Shown here: one piece after another, positions 8,301-15,104 of the stretch | Layout: each line of letters opens with the position of its first letter | Position numbering within the stretch: position 1 is the stretch's first letter | From: an uncultured Oscillospiraceae bacterium | GTDB taxonomy: Bacteria > Bacillota > Clostridia > Oscillospirales > Oscillospiraceae | Reading direction: 5' to 3' | NCBI GenBank assembly: GCA_934546685.1 | Contig: CAKTEB010000054.1 | Location: 1 to 15,908 of the forward strand | Length of the DNA: 15,908 nucleotides | The notes under the pieces: generated by a model | The model's database searches: none | Told to the model about the DNA's origin: nothing | What the model saw: the letters and a program-made list of their open reading frames with translations, nothing else | Program-made: the position numbers and the translations under genes

Positions 8301-8895
8301 GAAGATTTAGGGTGAGCTCCCGGAGCCATTTCTTGGGATCCGGCTGAGTGAGCATCTTTTCCATGAGCCTGAGGATCCACTTCTCCAGATCCTTATCGTT
8401 TCGGCCAGCCCCCAGGGTGTCCGTTAAGCGCTGGAATTCCGGGGTCATCTTTTGATACTGCTCCTCCAGCAGGTCGGAGACCAGACGAGACAAGATCTCG
8501 TCCCGCCGGGGCTCCTCCAGCATGGTGTAATCCGAGGATACTTCCAGCAGGTAGCCGTACTCCCGGATCAGCGCGCCGCAGAAGGCGTGTACCGTGGAGA
8601 TCTGCGCCAGGTGCAGAAGCTCCAGCTGACGGGACAGGTGCCGATTCCCGGGATCCTCCGACAGGGCCTGGGACAGGGCTGCGGAGATCTTTCCACGGAG
8701 CTCCGAGGCGGCGGCGTTGGTAAAGGTGATGATGAGGAATTCATTGATGTTCTTTCCCTCATTGCGGATCTGGCTCACCACCCGATCCACCAGCACCTTG
8801 GTCTTGCCGGAGCCCGCCGCGGCGGAGACCAGCAGCGTGCCGCCCCGATCATTGACCACCGCTGCCTGCTGGGGCGTGAGATTCAATTTCGTCAT
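5350..8895 (-). CDS. addA: ATP-dependent helicase/nuclease subunit A (AddA)
   Basis: This 1181-residue UvrD-type helicase with a C-terminal nuclease is the motor subunit of AddAB, which resects double-strand breaks for RecA-dependent recombination. The N-terminus has the Q-motif LTPQQAAVV and Walker A AAAGSGKT (25-32). Motif Ia is ITFTNAAASELRGKI (56-70), Walker B is VDEYQDSN (392-399), and TTIHKSKGLEYPVVF (762-776) and LYVAMTRPKDYLF follow. The nuclease domain near the end shows H1023 in GTAAHLFLQ, D1115 in GVVDAAI and DFKTD (1128-1132, K1130), so the active site looks complete. Length is close to B. subtilis AddA (about 1230). The ATG at 8893-8895 is preferred over an 11-codon longer reading because it overlaps the addB stop as ATGA and has AGGAAGGAGA behind it. 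The gene overlaps the HAD gene by 4 bases. Confidence 0.96.
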   Translation of the reverse strand: MTKLNLTPQQAAVVNDRGGTLLVSAAAGSGKTKVLVDRVVSQIRNEGKNINEFLIITFTNAAASELRGKISAALSQALSEDPGNRHLSRQLELLHLAQISTVHAFCGALIREYGYLLEVSSDYTMLEEPRRDEILSRLVSDLLEEQYQKMTPEFQRLTDTLGAGRNDKDLEKWILRLMEKMLTQPDPKKWLRELTLNLPEDQPLEQSVFGKILIDDTRQKLGWAIERHDWAISLLENDDLLGPKYLPAYIAHRKSLETMLQRLDQPWDQLAEALTMEFMSFRAPKNYPDEDRKRVIKAIKDDTKDLLDTLSRRFSRPQAELIAEQNDMAPALSCLRDLTAELERRFSAEKRRKNLMDFSDQEQLAIRLLTDGSGSPSAVAREVSERFTEIMVDEYQDSNRIQELIFTSIVRGRDENRFLVGDVKQSIYGFRQAEPELFLEKYETYPPAAEAAAGQSRKLVLSMNFRSRPEILEAVNHTFSGILSPETGDLSYGPDESLYPGLKEYPQNGQPHVGLTVLSLPKQKGDAEENEQSKYQKEAAWVAAKIVSLLHRQLPIRDGDRLRPVRPSDIAILFRTRSPISVYQRALSKVGVPIAAGGGEDLFSAPEVQVLLNLLRVLDNPHQDVPLLAVLCSPLYRISNDQLGQVRAASSQDRFYDAMRECPETWCQEVLASLSALRDKAAKTSADDLTWQLLEETGLLDAYSAMDGGDVRRENLLKIYDTARSAAGGQYLYLYELLRTLDRMEAAGMESESQGSEGITLTTIHKSKGLEYPVVFLCDLSRKFNFRSLSDPVLLDGDLGLGVKIVDTEHRIRYPGLLFDAMQVRQRHSYVAEEMRILYVAMTRPKDYLFMTYATGEGVAFLQKLLPGAGMPCASWAAASAGSLGDWVLLSALSRIEAGELFELSGRPQCQLTVSDYPWEVKWETLEELPEAHYSPTTDAKDGESPAIPSPEQLIHAMTWQYPHAQATKTPSKLTATQLKGRSKDQEAQENAPAAQRAPSLLRPDFILEQQGLTPQEQGTAAHLFLQYARFQGLDTPDGVVEELDRMVDEFYLTEAQAQAVDPQAIVTLFRSPLGQRMLGATELVREFKFSLLTPAEEFYPGLENEQVLMQGVVDAAIIDPEGITVIDFKTDRVSADGVTARAEHYRGQLTTYKRALERIFRKPVLETVLYFLKPGKEVSL

Positions 8896-11800
8896 TCTTC
8901 TGTCTCTCCTTCCTGGAGAAGCTCCCAAAACTGTTTTGCGCTGACGGGAGCCTGATAGCAGCTCTTTCGGAAGCTGGGATCCTTCTGGCAGACCGCACCG
9001 TAGTCGCAGTATGTGCAGGGATCGTGGGCCGCGCCCCGATAAAATGGCTTGGGCCCCAGATTACCGGATAGGATCTCATCTGTGACCTTGGCCATACGCT
9101 CCCGGACATACCGCTCCAGCAGCGCGAATTGCTGGGCTGAGAGGACGTAATTGCCCAGACCGTTTTTCGTTTTGCGCACCGGCAGATACTGATAGCTGCC
9201 GCCATGCTCCATAGCCTCCAGCACTGCGTCCTCCCCCAGCACAACGCCGCTGCGGGATTTGGGCTTCTCCTGGGCACTGGGATCTGTCGGGCTGGACACG
9301 GCCTGATAGGCCCGGCTGGCCGGGAAATAAAGCGTACCCGCGGGCTTGGGCCGCTGACTCAGCCCCGGGATTCCGGCGGAGGTCAGGGTAAAGAGATACA
9401 GGAGCATCTGCATGCCGGAGCCGCCGTTCAGAGCTGTGTAATCAAACTCCTTTTTGCCGGTTTTGTAGTCGATGATCCGGATATAGTCGCCGTCGGGCCC
9501 GTGCCACAGATCTGTCCGGTCCACCATGCCGGTGAGAGCGCCTCGGCCCTTGCGGCCCTGTATCGTCAGGGGCGGCACATCTGCGTGATCGCCGCCAATG
9601 TGTAGCTCATATTCGCAGGGGATAAAGTCCGTGGTCAGCAGCTCCTTGGAGATCTCCTGTATCAGCAGCGCCGCCTCACGGCTGTTCCGATCCAGCAGAT
9701 AATCCTGGCGGCAGGTCTGCTCCACCCTGGAGAGCCGATCCTTTCGATAGTCCTCCATGTGGCTCGCTACCAGCTGGAGGCTCTCCGACGGATCCAGCGC
9801 ATGATTTGCGTGTACCAGCTCCGGCACGGACTTTTCCAGGATGAAATGGACAAAGGTGCCGAATTCGGAGGCGTCAAAGGTGCTCTCCTTGCGAACCATG
9901 GCCTTGAGGCCGAACTGCATGAAAAATTTCATAGGGCAGTCAGCGAATTGATCCAGCTTCGAGGCGCTGAGGCCCACGGGATCCCCAAAGAGCTTTCGGG
10001 CCACCGGCTCAGATACCTGGGTATCCCGAGGCTGGGCCCAGAGTCTCCCCTGCTGGATAAAATGCTCCAGGCCGGGGACGGTATGGGCGGCCCTGGAGAT
10101 GGCGGCAGCAAGGGGGATCCCGCCGTTTTCCGCCGTTGCGCTGAGACACAGCTGGGCGGCGGCTCTGGGGCTCAGGCCTGTGGCCATGGGCGCAGCACTG
10201 TCGCAGCCCGGGAAAATGCTCCTGAGCCGATCCACCAGGAAGCAGGGCTGGGGATCCTCCACTCCTCCGGCGGCATAGAGCACATAGAGCCGGGACGTGG
10301 GGGCGGTAAAGGCCCCATAGAGCTCCAAAAGCTGCCGCTGCAGTGTGCCCTGGTCGTCCGGGGCCAGGGTGATCTGGAAGCGCTCACGGAGACTGCGGCG
10401 CTCTGCTTCAGAGAGCAAGCTGCCGCCGGAGGCCCCCTGGGGCATCAGTCCCTGATTGGCCCCCAGTACGCAGAGGATCTTTGGTTCCTTCCCGCGCATG
10501 GAGCTGACAGAGCCAAAGCTCACCGCATCCAGCACCGCGGGAATGGTGCCCACCTGATACTGGCCCAGTGCCAGCTCCAGCACCCGCAGCAGCTCATGGC
10601 TCTTGAGGCTGAGCTTGCCCAGCACGCTGGCCGTCTGCTGGAGGCATTCCAGCAGGATGCTCCAGATCTGGGCAGTCTCCTGGGCCGCCTCTAGATCGCC
10701 CCCGTGGGTCTCCTCCGATACCTGGCGCTCCAGCTTTTCATAGATATGGGTCTCCAGCAGAAAATCATAGAGCGCACGCAGCTGACCGCTGACATTCATG
10801 GTGCTGCGGAGGGCTGTGGACAGCGCTTTCAGGGGCCCCAAGCTCTGATCCCGCCACTGAGAAAGCGCTTGAAGCCGCTCAGAAGTACGTGCGTTGACGC
10901 GGCCGTCTAAGCCGTCCGGATGCATGGTAAAGGGGGCGAAAAAGCGGCTGCCCCGGAGGCCCCAGGTGATGATATAGTTCTCCAGAGCATCCAGCTGATC
11001 CGGCTCCAGGCCGGGATAGCCGGTTTTGAGGTAGGCCAGGACGGTCTCCGTCTCCATGCCCTCGGCGGCGCATTCCAGGGCCAGCAGCAGGAACCGTGCC
11101 ACCGGGTGGGCCAGCACCGGCTTTTTCTCCGTCCGGTACAAGGGTACCTCCAGCTCCGCAAGCACCTGGGCCAGCAGCGGCCCATAGACGCTTTCACTGC
11201 CGCAGCAGACAGCCATATCCCGATAGCGCGCGCCCTCCATGGCGTGCTTCCGCAGGATCGCGCCGCAGGCCCGGCATTCCTCCAGGGGATCCCCCGCGGC
11301 GATGACCTGGACGGCGCCGTCTTGGGCCTCAAGCTGCTCCGGGGTGTGGCCCATGAGTCTGCGCTCCAAAAGCGCCAGGGACTGCGGCAGCGGGCGGTGG
11401 TAATCGGCGTCGATCCTATGTATGTCAACCCCGACGCTCTCCCCCATCCGGATCAGCGCCGCCACAGTCTCCTGTCCCGGTGCAAACAGCGGATCCTCCG
11501 GATCCCAGGGCACAGTGATGGTCATATCGCAGCCCTGCCGCAGCAGCGCCTCCAGCACCAGCAGCTCCTGCCCGGAGAAATCCGTGAAGCCGTCCACGAA
11601 GAAGCTCCTGCCCTGGGCGTAATCTCCCCGCAGGAGGTATTTCCGCAGCAGCGTCAGATGGTCTCTGGGGTCTCCGGCCCCCTGAGCGCAGGCAGCCTCA
11701 TAGGACCCAAGGATCAGGGCCAGCTCCCGGAGCTTTTCAGAAAACAGTCCCGTGGTTTCCTGGGCGGCATTTCCCAGGACGGCGGGAGTCACGCCATAGG

Positions 11801-12185
11801 ATTTCAGCTCATCGATCATGCTGACCATACTGCCTAAAAATTCCGGTCGGCCAGCCGCCGAGGCGAAGACCTTGAGCTGAGGACGGATGCCCTCCAGCGC
11901 CTGACGGGCAGTCAGGATCCGTCCTCCCTGATCCAGCACAGCTCTTGCGCCGCCGCCGGAGACGGAGCAGACTCGGTCATAGAGCCGGGTGAAGCTCAAA
12001 ACCTCGGATACATAGCTGATGGCGTCGCCGCAGAGCTCCGAGAGAAGCCGCTCGGTCTCATGGCTCAGCTGCTCCGGCACGATCACGATGCGGCTGGCCA
12101 TGGCGGCAGAGCCGCAGGACTTGACCTTCTCCAGCAGCAATCTGGTTTTGCCGGATTTGCCCCGGCCCAGGATCAACGTCAGCAT
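8892..12185 (-). CDS. addB: ATP-dependent helicase/deoxyribonuclease subunit B (AddB)
   Basis: This 1097-residue partner of AddA is the inactive-helicase subunit carrying the second nuclease and, in studied homologues, the Chi-recognition surface. The N-terminus has Walker A GRGKSGKT (7-14). The C-terminal nuclease shows GTFVHFILE, D889 in GMVDRTD and IDYKTG with D906 and K908. The four cysteines that pin the AddB 4Fe-4S cluster are in place: C750 in ADCPMKF and C1057, C1060 and C1066 in CTYCDYGAVC. The nuclease end should therefore be folded and active. Length is slightly below B. subtilis AddB (about 1166). The ATG at 12183-12185 has AAGGAAGTGAG upstream. The gene starts its own unit, 48 bases after the spoIIR stop and behind a promoter-like sequence. 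It overlaps addA by 4 bases, the usual addB-addA order. Confidence 0.95.
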   Translation of the reverse strand: MLTLILGRGKSGKTRLLLEKVKSCGSAAMASRIVIVPEQLSHETERLLSELCGDAISYVSEVLSFTRLYDRVCSVSGGGARAVLDQGGRILTARQALEGIRPQLKVFASAAGRPEFLGSMVSMIDELKSYGVTPAVLGNAAQETTGLFSEKLRELALILGSYEAACAQGAGDPRDHLTLLRKYLLRGDYAQGRSFFVDGFTDFSGQELLVLEALLRQGCDMTITVPWDPEDPLFAPGQETVAALIRMGESVGVDIHRIDADYHRPLPQSLALLERRLMGHTPEQLEAQDGAVQVIAAGDPLEECRACGAILRKHAMEGARYRDMAVCCGSESVYGPLLAQVLAELEVPLYRTEKKPVLAHPVARFLLLALECAAEGMETETVLAYLKTGYPGLEPDQLDALENYIITWGLRGSRFFAPFTMHPDGLDGRVNARTSERLQALSQWRDQSLGPLKALSTALRSTMNVSGQLRALYDFLLETHIYEKLERQVSEETHGGDLEAAQETAQIWSILLECLQQTASVLGKLSLKSHELLRVLELALGQYQVGTIPAVLDAVSFGSVSSMRGKEPKILCVLGANQGLMPQGASGGSLLSEAERRSLRERFQITLAPDDQGTLQRQLLELYGAFTAPTSRLYVLYAAGGVEDPQPCFLVDRLRSIFPGCDSAAPMATGLSPRAAAQLCLSATAENGGIPLAAAISRAAHTVPGLEHFIQQGRLWAQPRDTQVSEPVARKLFGDPVGLSASKLDQFADCPMKFFMQFGLKAMVRKESTFDASEFGTFVHFILEKSVPELVHANHALDPSESLQLVASHMEDYRKDRLSRVEQTCRQDYLLDRNSREAALLIQEISKELLTTDFIPCEYELHIGGDHADVPPLTIQGRKGRGALTGMVDRTDLWHGPDGDYIRIIDYKTGKKEFDYTALNGGSGMQMLLYLFTLTSAGIPGLSQRPKPAGTLYFPASRAYQAVSSPTDPSAQEKPKSRSGVVLGEDAVLEAMEHGGSYQYLPVRKTKNGLGNYVLSAQQFALLERYVRERMAKVTDEILSGNLGPKPFYRGAAHDPCTYCDYGAVCQKDPSFRKSCYQAPVSAKQFWELLQEGETEE
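8903..8914 (-). promoter_or_regulatory. Ribosome binding site fixing the addA start
   Basis: AGGAAGGAGAGA on the minus strand lies within the addB 3' end, with GGAG 10 bases before the ATG at 8893-8895. No comparable site precedes the alternative upstream start at 8926-8928, so the shorter AddA N-terminus (MTKLNLTPQQ) is chosen. Confidence 0.7.
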
Positions 12186-12214
12186 GATCTCACTTCCTTT
12201 GATAGTCTCCCATC

Positions 12215-12243
12215 AGTATACCATATTTCGGGGTCATTCGGAA
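12215..12243 (-). promoter_or_regulatory. Candidate promoter of the addBA operon (extended -10)
   Basis: The minus strand carries TGGTATACT at 12215-12223: a TGn extension and a 5/6 match to TATAAT. A weak -35, TTCCGA (3/6), lies at 12238-12243 with a 17-base spacer. It sits in the 48-base gap between spoIIR and addB and slightly overlaps the spoIIR 3' end (stop at 12234-12236). A start here would leave a leader of roughly 25 bases before the addB ATG. An extended -10 element can work with a poor -35. Confidence 0.5.
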
Positions 12244-12869
12244 GTGGGAATGCCGCCGTCCCTGGCCCGAAAATACCCCAGCAGATCCTCCAGCAGCTCG
12301 AGACACCGGAAGCGGAAACGGGTCTCCCCCGCCTCCAGCAGCATCGAATCGGACTGGGACAGGCTGCCCATGGCGGGGACGGCCTGCTCCTCCACGGCGG
12401 CCATGCAGAGCTGGGGATAGACCACGCACCACCAGTTTTTTCCCTCCCCGGGGCCGATGGTCACCCGCAGAGCCTCGTAATAGCCACCTGGCAAGGTGAA
12501 GTCCTCATAATACCGGGTACCGAACAGTTCCCGCTTCAGCGTCACCTGGGCCCGATCCTGGCTGCCCAGCTGAGTGAGCGTTTGATTAGCCGTCTCTGTT
12601 AGGGCATCCAGCCGGCCGGAGAGAAGAATCAGCGCCTGATCCCGGGTTTCCGCATTCACCAGAATGTCCTGCGCCTGGGAAAGGACCCGATCCCGCACCT
12701 GGAGCTTTATGTCCTGATCCTCCCGACTGTCGGAGGCCGCCACCACATGGAGCCGCACCAGGCTGTCGGAGATCCGCTGCTGCTGCCGTTCCAGTCCCGT
12801 GGCCACAGAAAACAGCAGAGACAACAACAGCAAAAGCCCCATTTCCACGCAGATACATGATTTTTTCAT
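12234..12869 (-). CDS. spoIIR: Stage II sporulation protein R (SpoIIR)
   Basis: This 211-residue secreted signalling protein is made in the forespore and activates the membrane protease SpoIIGA, which processes pro-sigma-E in the mother cell (established in B. subtilis). It has a signal-peptide-like N-terminus: basic MKKSC, hydrophobic core at about 8-23, and a possible cleavage area near SVATG (21-25). The family signature then follows: LVRLHVVAASDSREDQ (37-52) and GEGKNWWCVVYPQLC (141-155) preceded by GGYYEALRVTIG. The ATG at 12867-12869 is chosen over one 13 codons upstream because the signal peptide starts there and AGGCGGTG lies 7 bases before it. It follows ispE by 57 bases and precedes addB by 48. 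It is the best evidence that the organism sporulates. The C-terminal part (about 160-211) is less conserved. Confidence 0.92.
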   Translation of the reverse strand: MKKSCICVEMGLLLLLSLLFSVATGLERQQQRISDSLVRLHVVAASDSREDQDIKLQVRDRVLSQAQDILVNAETRDQALILLSGRLDALTETANQTLTQLGSQDRAQVTLKRELFGTRYYEDFTLPGGYYEALRVTIGPGEGKNWWCVVYPQLCMAAVEEQAVPAMGSLSQSDSMLLEAGETRFRFRCLELLEDLLGYFRARDGGIPTSE

Positions 12870-12876
12870 AGAAAAA

Positions 12877-12884
12877 CACCGCCT
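12877..12884 (-). promoter_or_regulatory. Ribosome binding site fixing the spoIIR start
   Basis: AGGCGGTG on the minus strand matches AGGAGGTG at 7 of 8 bases and lies 7 bases before the ATG at 12867-12869. The alternative upstream ATG at 12906-12908 has no such site. Confidence 0.55.
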
Positions 12885-12902
12885 ATGTTTGGAATCTAGC
12901 CA

Positions 12903-12932
12903 AATCATAGACGGTGCTGACGAATTTTATAC
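12903..12932 (-). promoter_or_regulatory. Weak candidate forespore (sigma-F-like) promoter for spoIIR
   Basis: GTATA at 12928-12932 fits the sigma-F -35 (GYATA) and overlaps the last codons of ispE. After 15 bases comes GTCTATGATT at 12903-12912, which fits the sigma-F -10 pattern only partly. The position, about 34 bases before the spoIIR ATG, is right, and spoIIR is a known sigma-F target in B. subtilis. The -10 match is poor, so this is tentative. Confidence 0.22.
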
Positions 12933-13784
12933 AGGCCGTGCCATAAACGTGTCGGGATAGCGGCCCTTCAGCCGGGTCAGGCAGGCCGCCGCCAGGGCGG
13001 GCTCCGTAAAGATGCCGAAGACCGTGGGGCCGGAGCCCGTCATTTCCGCGCCCAGGGCCCCGGAGCACAGCATGGTATCGCGGATGTCGGCGATCTCATG
13101 GTGATCCTGAGCCACCACCGGAGTGAAGACGTTGGACAGAAGATGCGCGATCACCGCAAGATCCTGGCGCTCCAGAGCTTCTACCATGGCCTCGGTATTG
13201 GGCCGTGCCAGGATCTCCGCCTGATCGATGGCGGAGAACAGCGCCGGGGTGGAGATAGGGAACGCGGGCTTGCAGATCACAAGATGGCACTGGGGCATGG
13301 GCGGCAGAGCGGTCAAAATCTGCCCCTTCTCCTCTGCCAGAGCGGTACCGCCCAACAGTGTAAAGGGAACGTCAGAGCCCACCTGCTCCGCAATAGAGAA
13401 CAGCGCCTCCTCCGGAATGGGCCGCTCATAGTGCGACCATAAAAGCCGCAGCACGGCGGCTCCGTCGGCGCTGCCGCCGCCCATTCCGGCGCAGGAGGGC
13501 GTGACCTTGTTGAGATGGATCCGCAGTCCACCGCAGTCAATGCCTGTCTCCTGGAAGAACAGCCGTGCCGCCTTGATGCAGAGGTTTGTGTCGTCACAGG
13601 GCAGGTCGCCGGAGGAGCATGTCATACTCCAGGGCTCCCCGGTGCCCAGCTCGATCTCCAAAGCATCGCCCAGGGTGATCTCCTGCATGACCATTTTGAG
13701 GTCATGATAGCCGTCGGGCCGCCGGCCCAGCACGTCCAGGGTCAGGTTCAGCTTGGCGTGGGCAATGCCGGACAGTCTAATCAT
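12927..13784 (-). CDS. ispE: 4-diphosphocytidyl-2-C-methyl-D-erythritol kinase (IspE)
   Basis: This 285-residue GHMP-family kinase phosphorylates CDP-methylerythritol in the non-mevalonate (MEP) route to isoprenoid precursors, in the cytoplasm. The N-terminal IAHAKLNLTLDVLGRRPDGYH (7-27) is the IspE hallmark and includes catalytic Lys11. The ATP-binding glycine-rich loop is PSCAGMGGGSADGAA (96-110). The catalytic aspartate is D138 in QVGSDVPF. The third GHMP motif appears near the C-terminus as GALGAEMTGSGPTVFGIF. Length matches the usual 280-290. The ATG (13782-13784) overlaps the DUF1015 stop as ATGA, so the two are translationally coupled. The gene ends 57 bases before the chosen spoIIR start, with no terminator between, so the spoIIR message could also include ispE transcripts. 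Confidence 0.95.
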   Translation of the reverse strand: MIRLSGIAHAKLNLTLDVLGRRPDGYHDLKMVMQEITLGDALEIELGTGEPWSMTCSSGDLPCDDTNLCIKAARLFFQETGIDCGGLRIHLNKVTPSCAGMGGGSADGAAVLRLLWSHYERPIPEEALFSIAEQVGSDVPFTLLGGTALAEEKGQILTALPPMPQCHLVICKPAFPISTPALFSAIDQAEILARPNTEAMVEALERQDLAVIAHLLSNVFTPVVAQDHHEIADIRDTMLCSGALGAEMTGSGPTVFGIFTEPALAAACLTRLKGRYPDTFMARPV

Positions 13785-15013
13785 CTCCGCATCTTCCCTT
13801 CTAAGTAGTAGCGCTTTTCGTTGGCGTGGCCCATGGAGAAGGTCTTTCTGGGCAGTACACCGCCGGCCAGCACCCCGGGGAACAGAGAATCCTTCTCCAT
13901 GCCCGGCAGGATCAGGCCCAGGGTGTTTTCCGCCTGACTAAGCGCAACGGTCACGTCCTCCCCGTGGATATAGTCCATGGTAGCCCCGGTCTCCGCGGCG
14001 AACTGATCCAGCATGGGCTGTAAAATCGCCAGAGCCAGGGGGCTCTCCTGCCGGGGCAGATACACAGTCTCCCGACCAGCCTTCGTAACCATGGTCACCG
14101 GGTAGCCGCCCTCCTGAGACTTGGCCCGCAGCCGATCCATGAGAAGCTCCAGCTTGTCGCCCTTGACCACCCGGTGGATGGGCTCAAACTCAATGGCGTC
14201 GTCGTGAACATTTTCCAGCTCCACCAGGGCATACCGGGCGGGATGAGAGATCCGCTCCTCCTTGGTGAGGGTGGGCTTCAGCTCCTCCCAGCAGCCCTTG
14301 GCTGCCGCCAGAGAATGGTTGCCGTCGCCAACCGCGAAGCTCATGGTGCTGCCGCCTCCCTGGGCGGCTTCTGTAGCGGCGATATAGGCGGATACGGCGC
14401 TGTTCACCAGGGAAACGCCCAGGCCGGAGATCAGCCAGCCACGGATCCTGCCCCCGTCCTCCATCAGGTCAAAGTCGTAGAGCTTCTCCCCTGCGGCCTC
14501 CTTGGCGGCAGAGAGAATCCCGTCCTTCTTGTCGTCGCAGAGCAGCAGCACATGGGGCAGCTCCATAGCCGCGCCCCGGAGCAGCTCCATTCTTGGAGGG
14601 ATCCGCTCCTGAACGGTGCCCTCGGTGGCCCGGATATGGGCGGGCGCACCAGGATGGAAATCATACTCCTCCAGGTCAATGGCGCCCATAAGGCCCCGGC
14701 GTGTCTTGCCTGAGACCATGGTGCGCTCCACATAGATGAAGCTCCTGCGGAAGGTATGGAGAATGCCCGCGTCCAGGTATTCCTGCATGTGCTGGTGTCC
14801 GGCGTCAATACGCTCCTTTCCGGCACCCTGGCGCAGCAGGGCCTCCGGGAAGATCATATGATAGGTGGACGGCGCGTCCCCTACAAAATCCCGTACCCGA
14901 TCCCAATACTCCACCTGGGAGGAATATTGGTCGCAGGCCACACAGGACCATTTTGTCATGGAAATATGCTGGGGGATCAGAATATCCGCCGCCTGAAAGC
15001 AGTTGTGCATCAT
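13781..15013 (-). CDS. DUF1015 family protein of unknown function
   Basis: This 410-residue, apparently cytoplasmic protein (no signal peptide or membrane span) belongs to the DUF1015 family. I recognise the clostridial form by the N-terminal MTKWSCVACDQYSSQVEYW (19-37), ATEGTVQERIPPR (129-141), LYDFDLM (178-184) and the invariant FAVGDGNHSLAAAK (226-239). The GDGNHS segment holds Asp and His residues that would suit a catalytic or metal site, which is inferred. No reaction is established. By recollection the family often lies beside serine-biosynthesis genes; here an aminotransferase precedes it. The start at 15011-15013 (two ATGs in a row) is favoured over 8 codons upstream because AAGGAG lies 7 bases before it. 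The stop overlaps the ispE ATG. A perfect promoter lies upstream. Confidence 0.85.
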   Translation of the reverse strand: MMHNCFQAADILIPQHISMTKWSCVACDQYSSQVEYWDRVRDFVGDAPSTYHMIFPEALLRQGAGKERIDAGHQHMQEYLDAGILHTFRRSFIYVERTMVSGKTRRGLMGAIDLEEYDFHPGAPAHIRATEGTVQERIPPRMELLRGAAMELPHVLLLCDDKKDGILSAAKEAAGEKLYDFDLMEDGGRIRGWLISGLGVSLVNSAVSAYIAATEAAQGGGSTMSFAVGDGNHSLAAAKGCWEELKPTLTKEERISHPARYALVELENVHDDAIEFEPIHRVVKGDKLELLMDRLRAKSQEGGYPVTMVTKAGRETVYLPRQESPLALAILQPMLDQFAAETGATMDYIHGEDVTVALSQAENTLGLILPGMEKDSLFPGVLAGGVLPRKTFSMGHANEKRYYLEGKMRR

Positions 15014-15020
15014 AGGTTCG

Positions 15021-15026
15021 CTCCTT
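15021..15026 (-). promoter_or_regulatory. Ribosome binding site fixing the DUF1015 gene start
   Basis: AAGGAG on the minus strand lies 7 bases before the ATG at 15011-15013. A longer reading starting at 15037 would place this site inside the coding region and has no site of its own. Confidence 0.7.
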
Positions 15027-15043
15027 ATCATTAGCATCCAGTC

Positions 15044-15072
15044 AAAAGGGACAGGGTGATGTCCCTGTCCCT
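15044..15072 (-). terminator. Intrinsic terminator of the aminotransferase gene, nested behind the next promoter
   Basis: A perfect 10-bp inverted repeat (AGGGACAGGG and its complement CCCTGTCCCT, at 15047-15056 and 15063-15072) has a 6-base loop. On the minus strand it is followed by a short T-run (TTTT including the stem base, ending at 15044). It lies 16 bases after the aminotransferase stop. The plus-strand side lacks a T-run. The T-run is short, so termination may be partial. Confidence 0.65.
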
Positions 15073-15074
15073 AC

Positions 15075-15104
15075 ATTATACATGTATTTACTTTAACGTG
15101 TCAA
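15075..15104 (-). promoter_or_regulatory. Perfect-consensus sigma-A promoter for DUF1015-ispE(-spoIIR)
   Basis: On the minus strand TTGACA (15099-15104) and TATAAT (15075-15080) are both perfect, with an 18-base spacer rich in A and T. The -35 lies within the last codons of the aminotransferase gene. Transcription should start near 15068, inside the 5' arm of the terminator hairpin, leaving a leader of about 55 bases to the DUF1015 ATG. This is the clearest vegetative promoter in the window. Confidence 0.85.

Noticed and set aside
8896..8928. Eleven-codon N-terminal extension of AddA (start at 8928)
   Set aside because: The extension GASPGRRDRR is unlike AddA N-termini, lacks a ribosome binding site, and the ATG at 8893-8895 has both a site and an ATGA overlap with addB.
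12870..12908. Longer SpoIIR reading starting at 12908
   Set aside because: The added residues before MKKSC would push the signal peptide inward, and no ribosome binding site precedes the upstream ATG.
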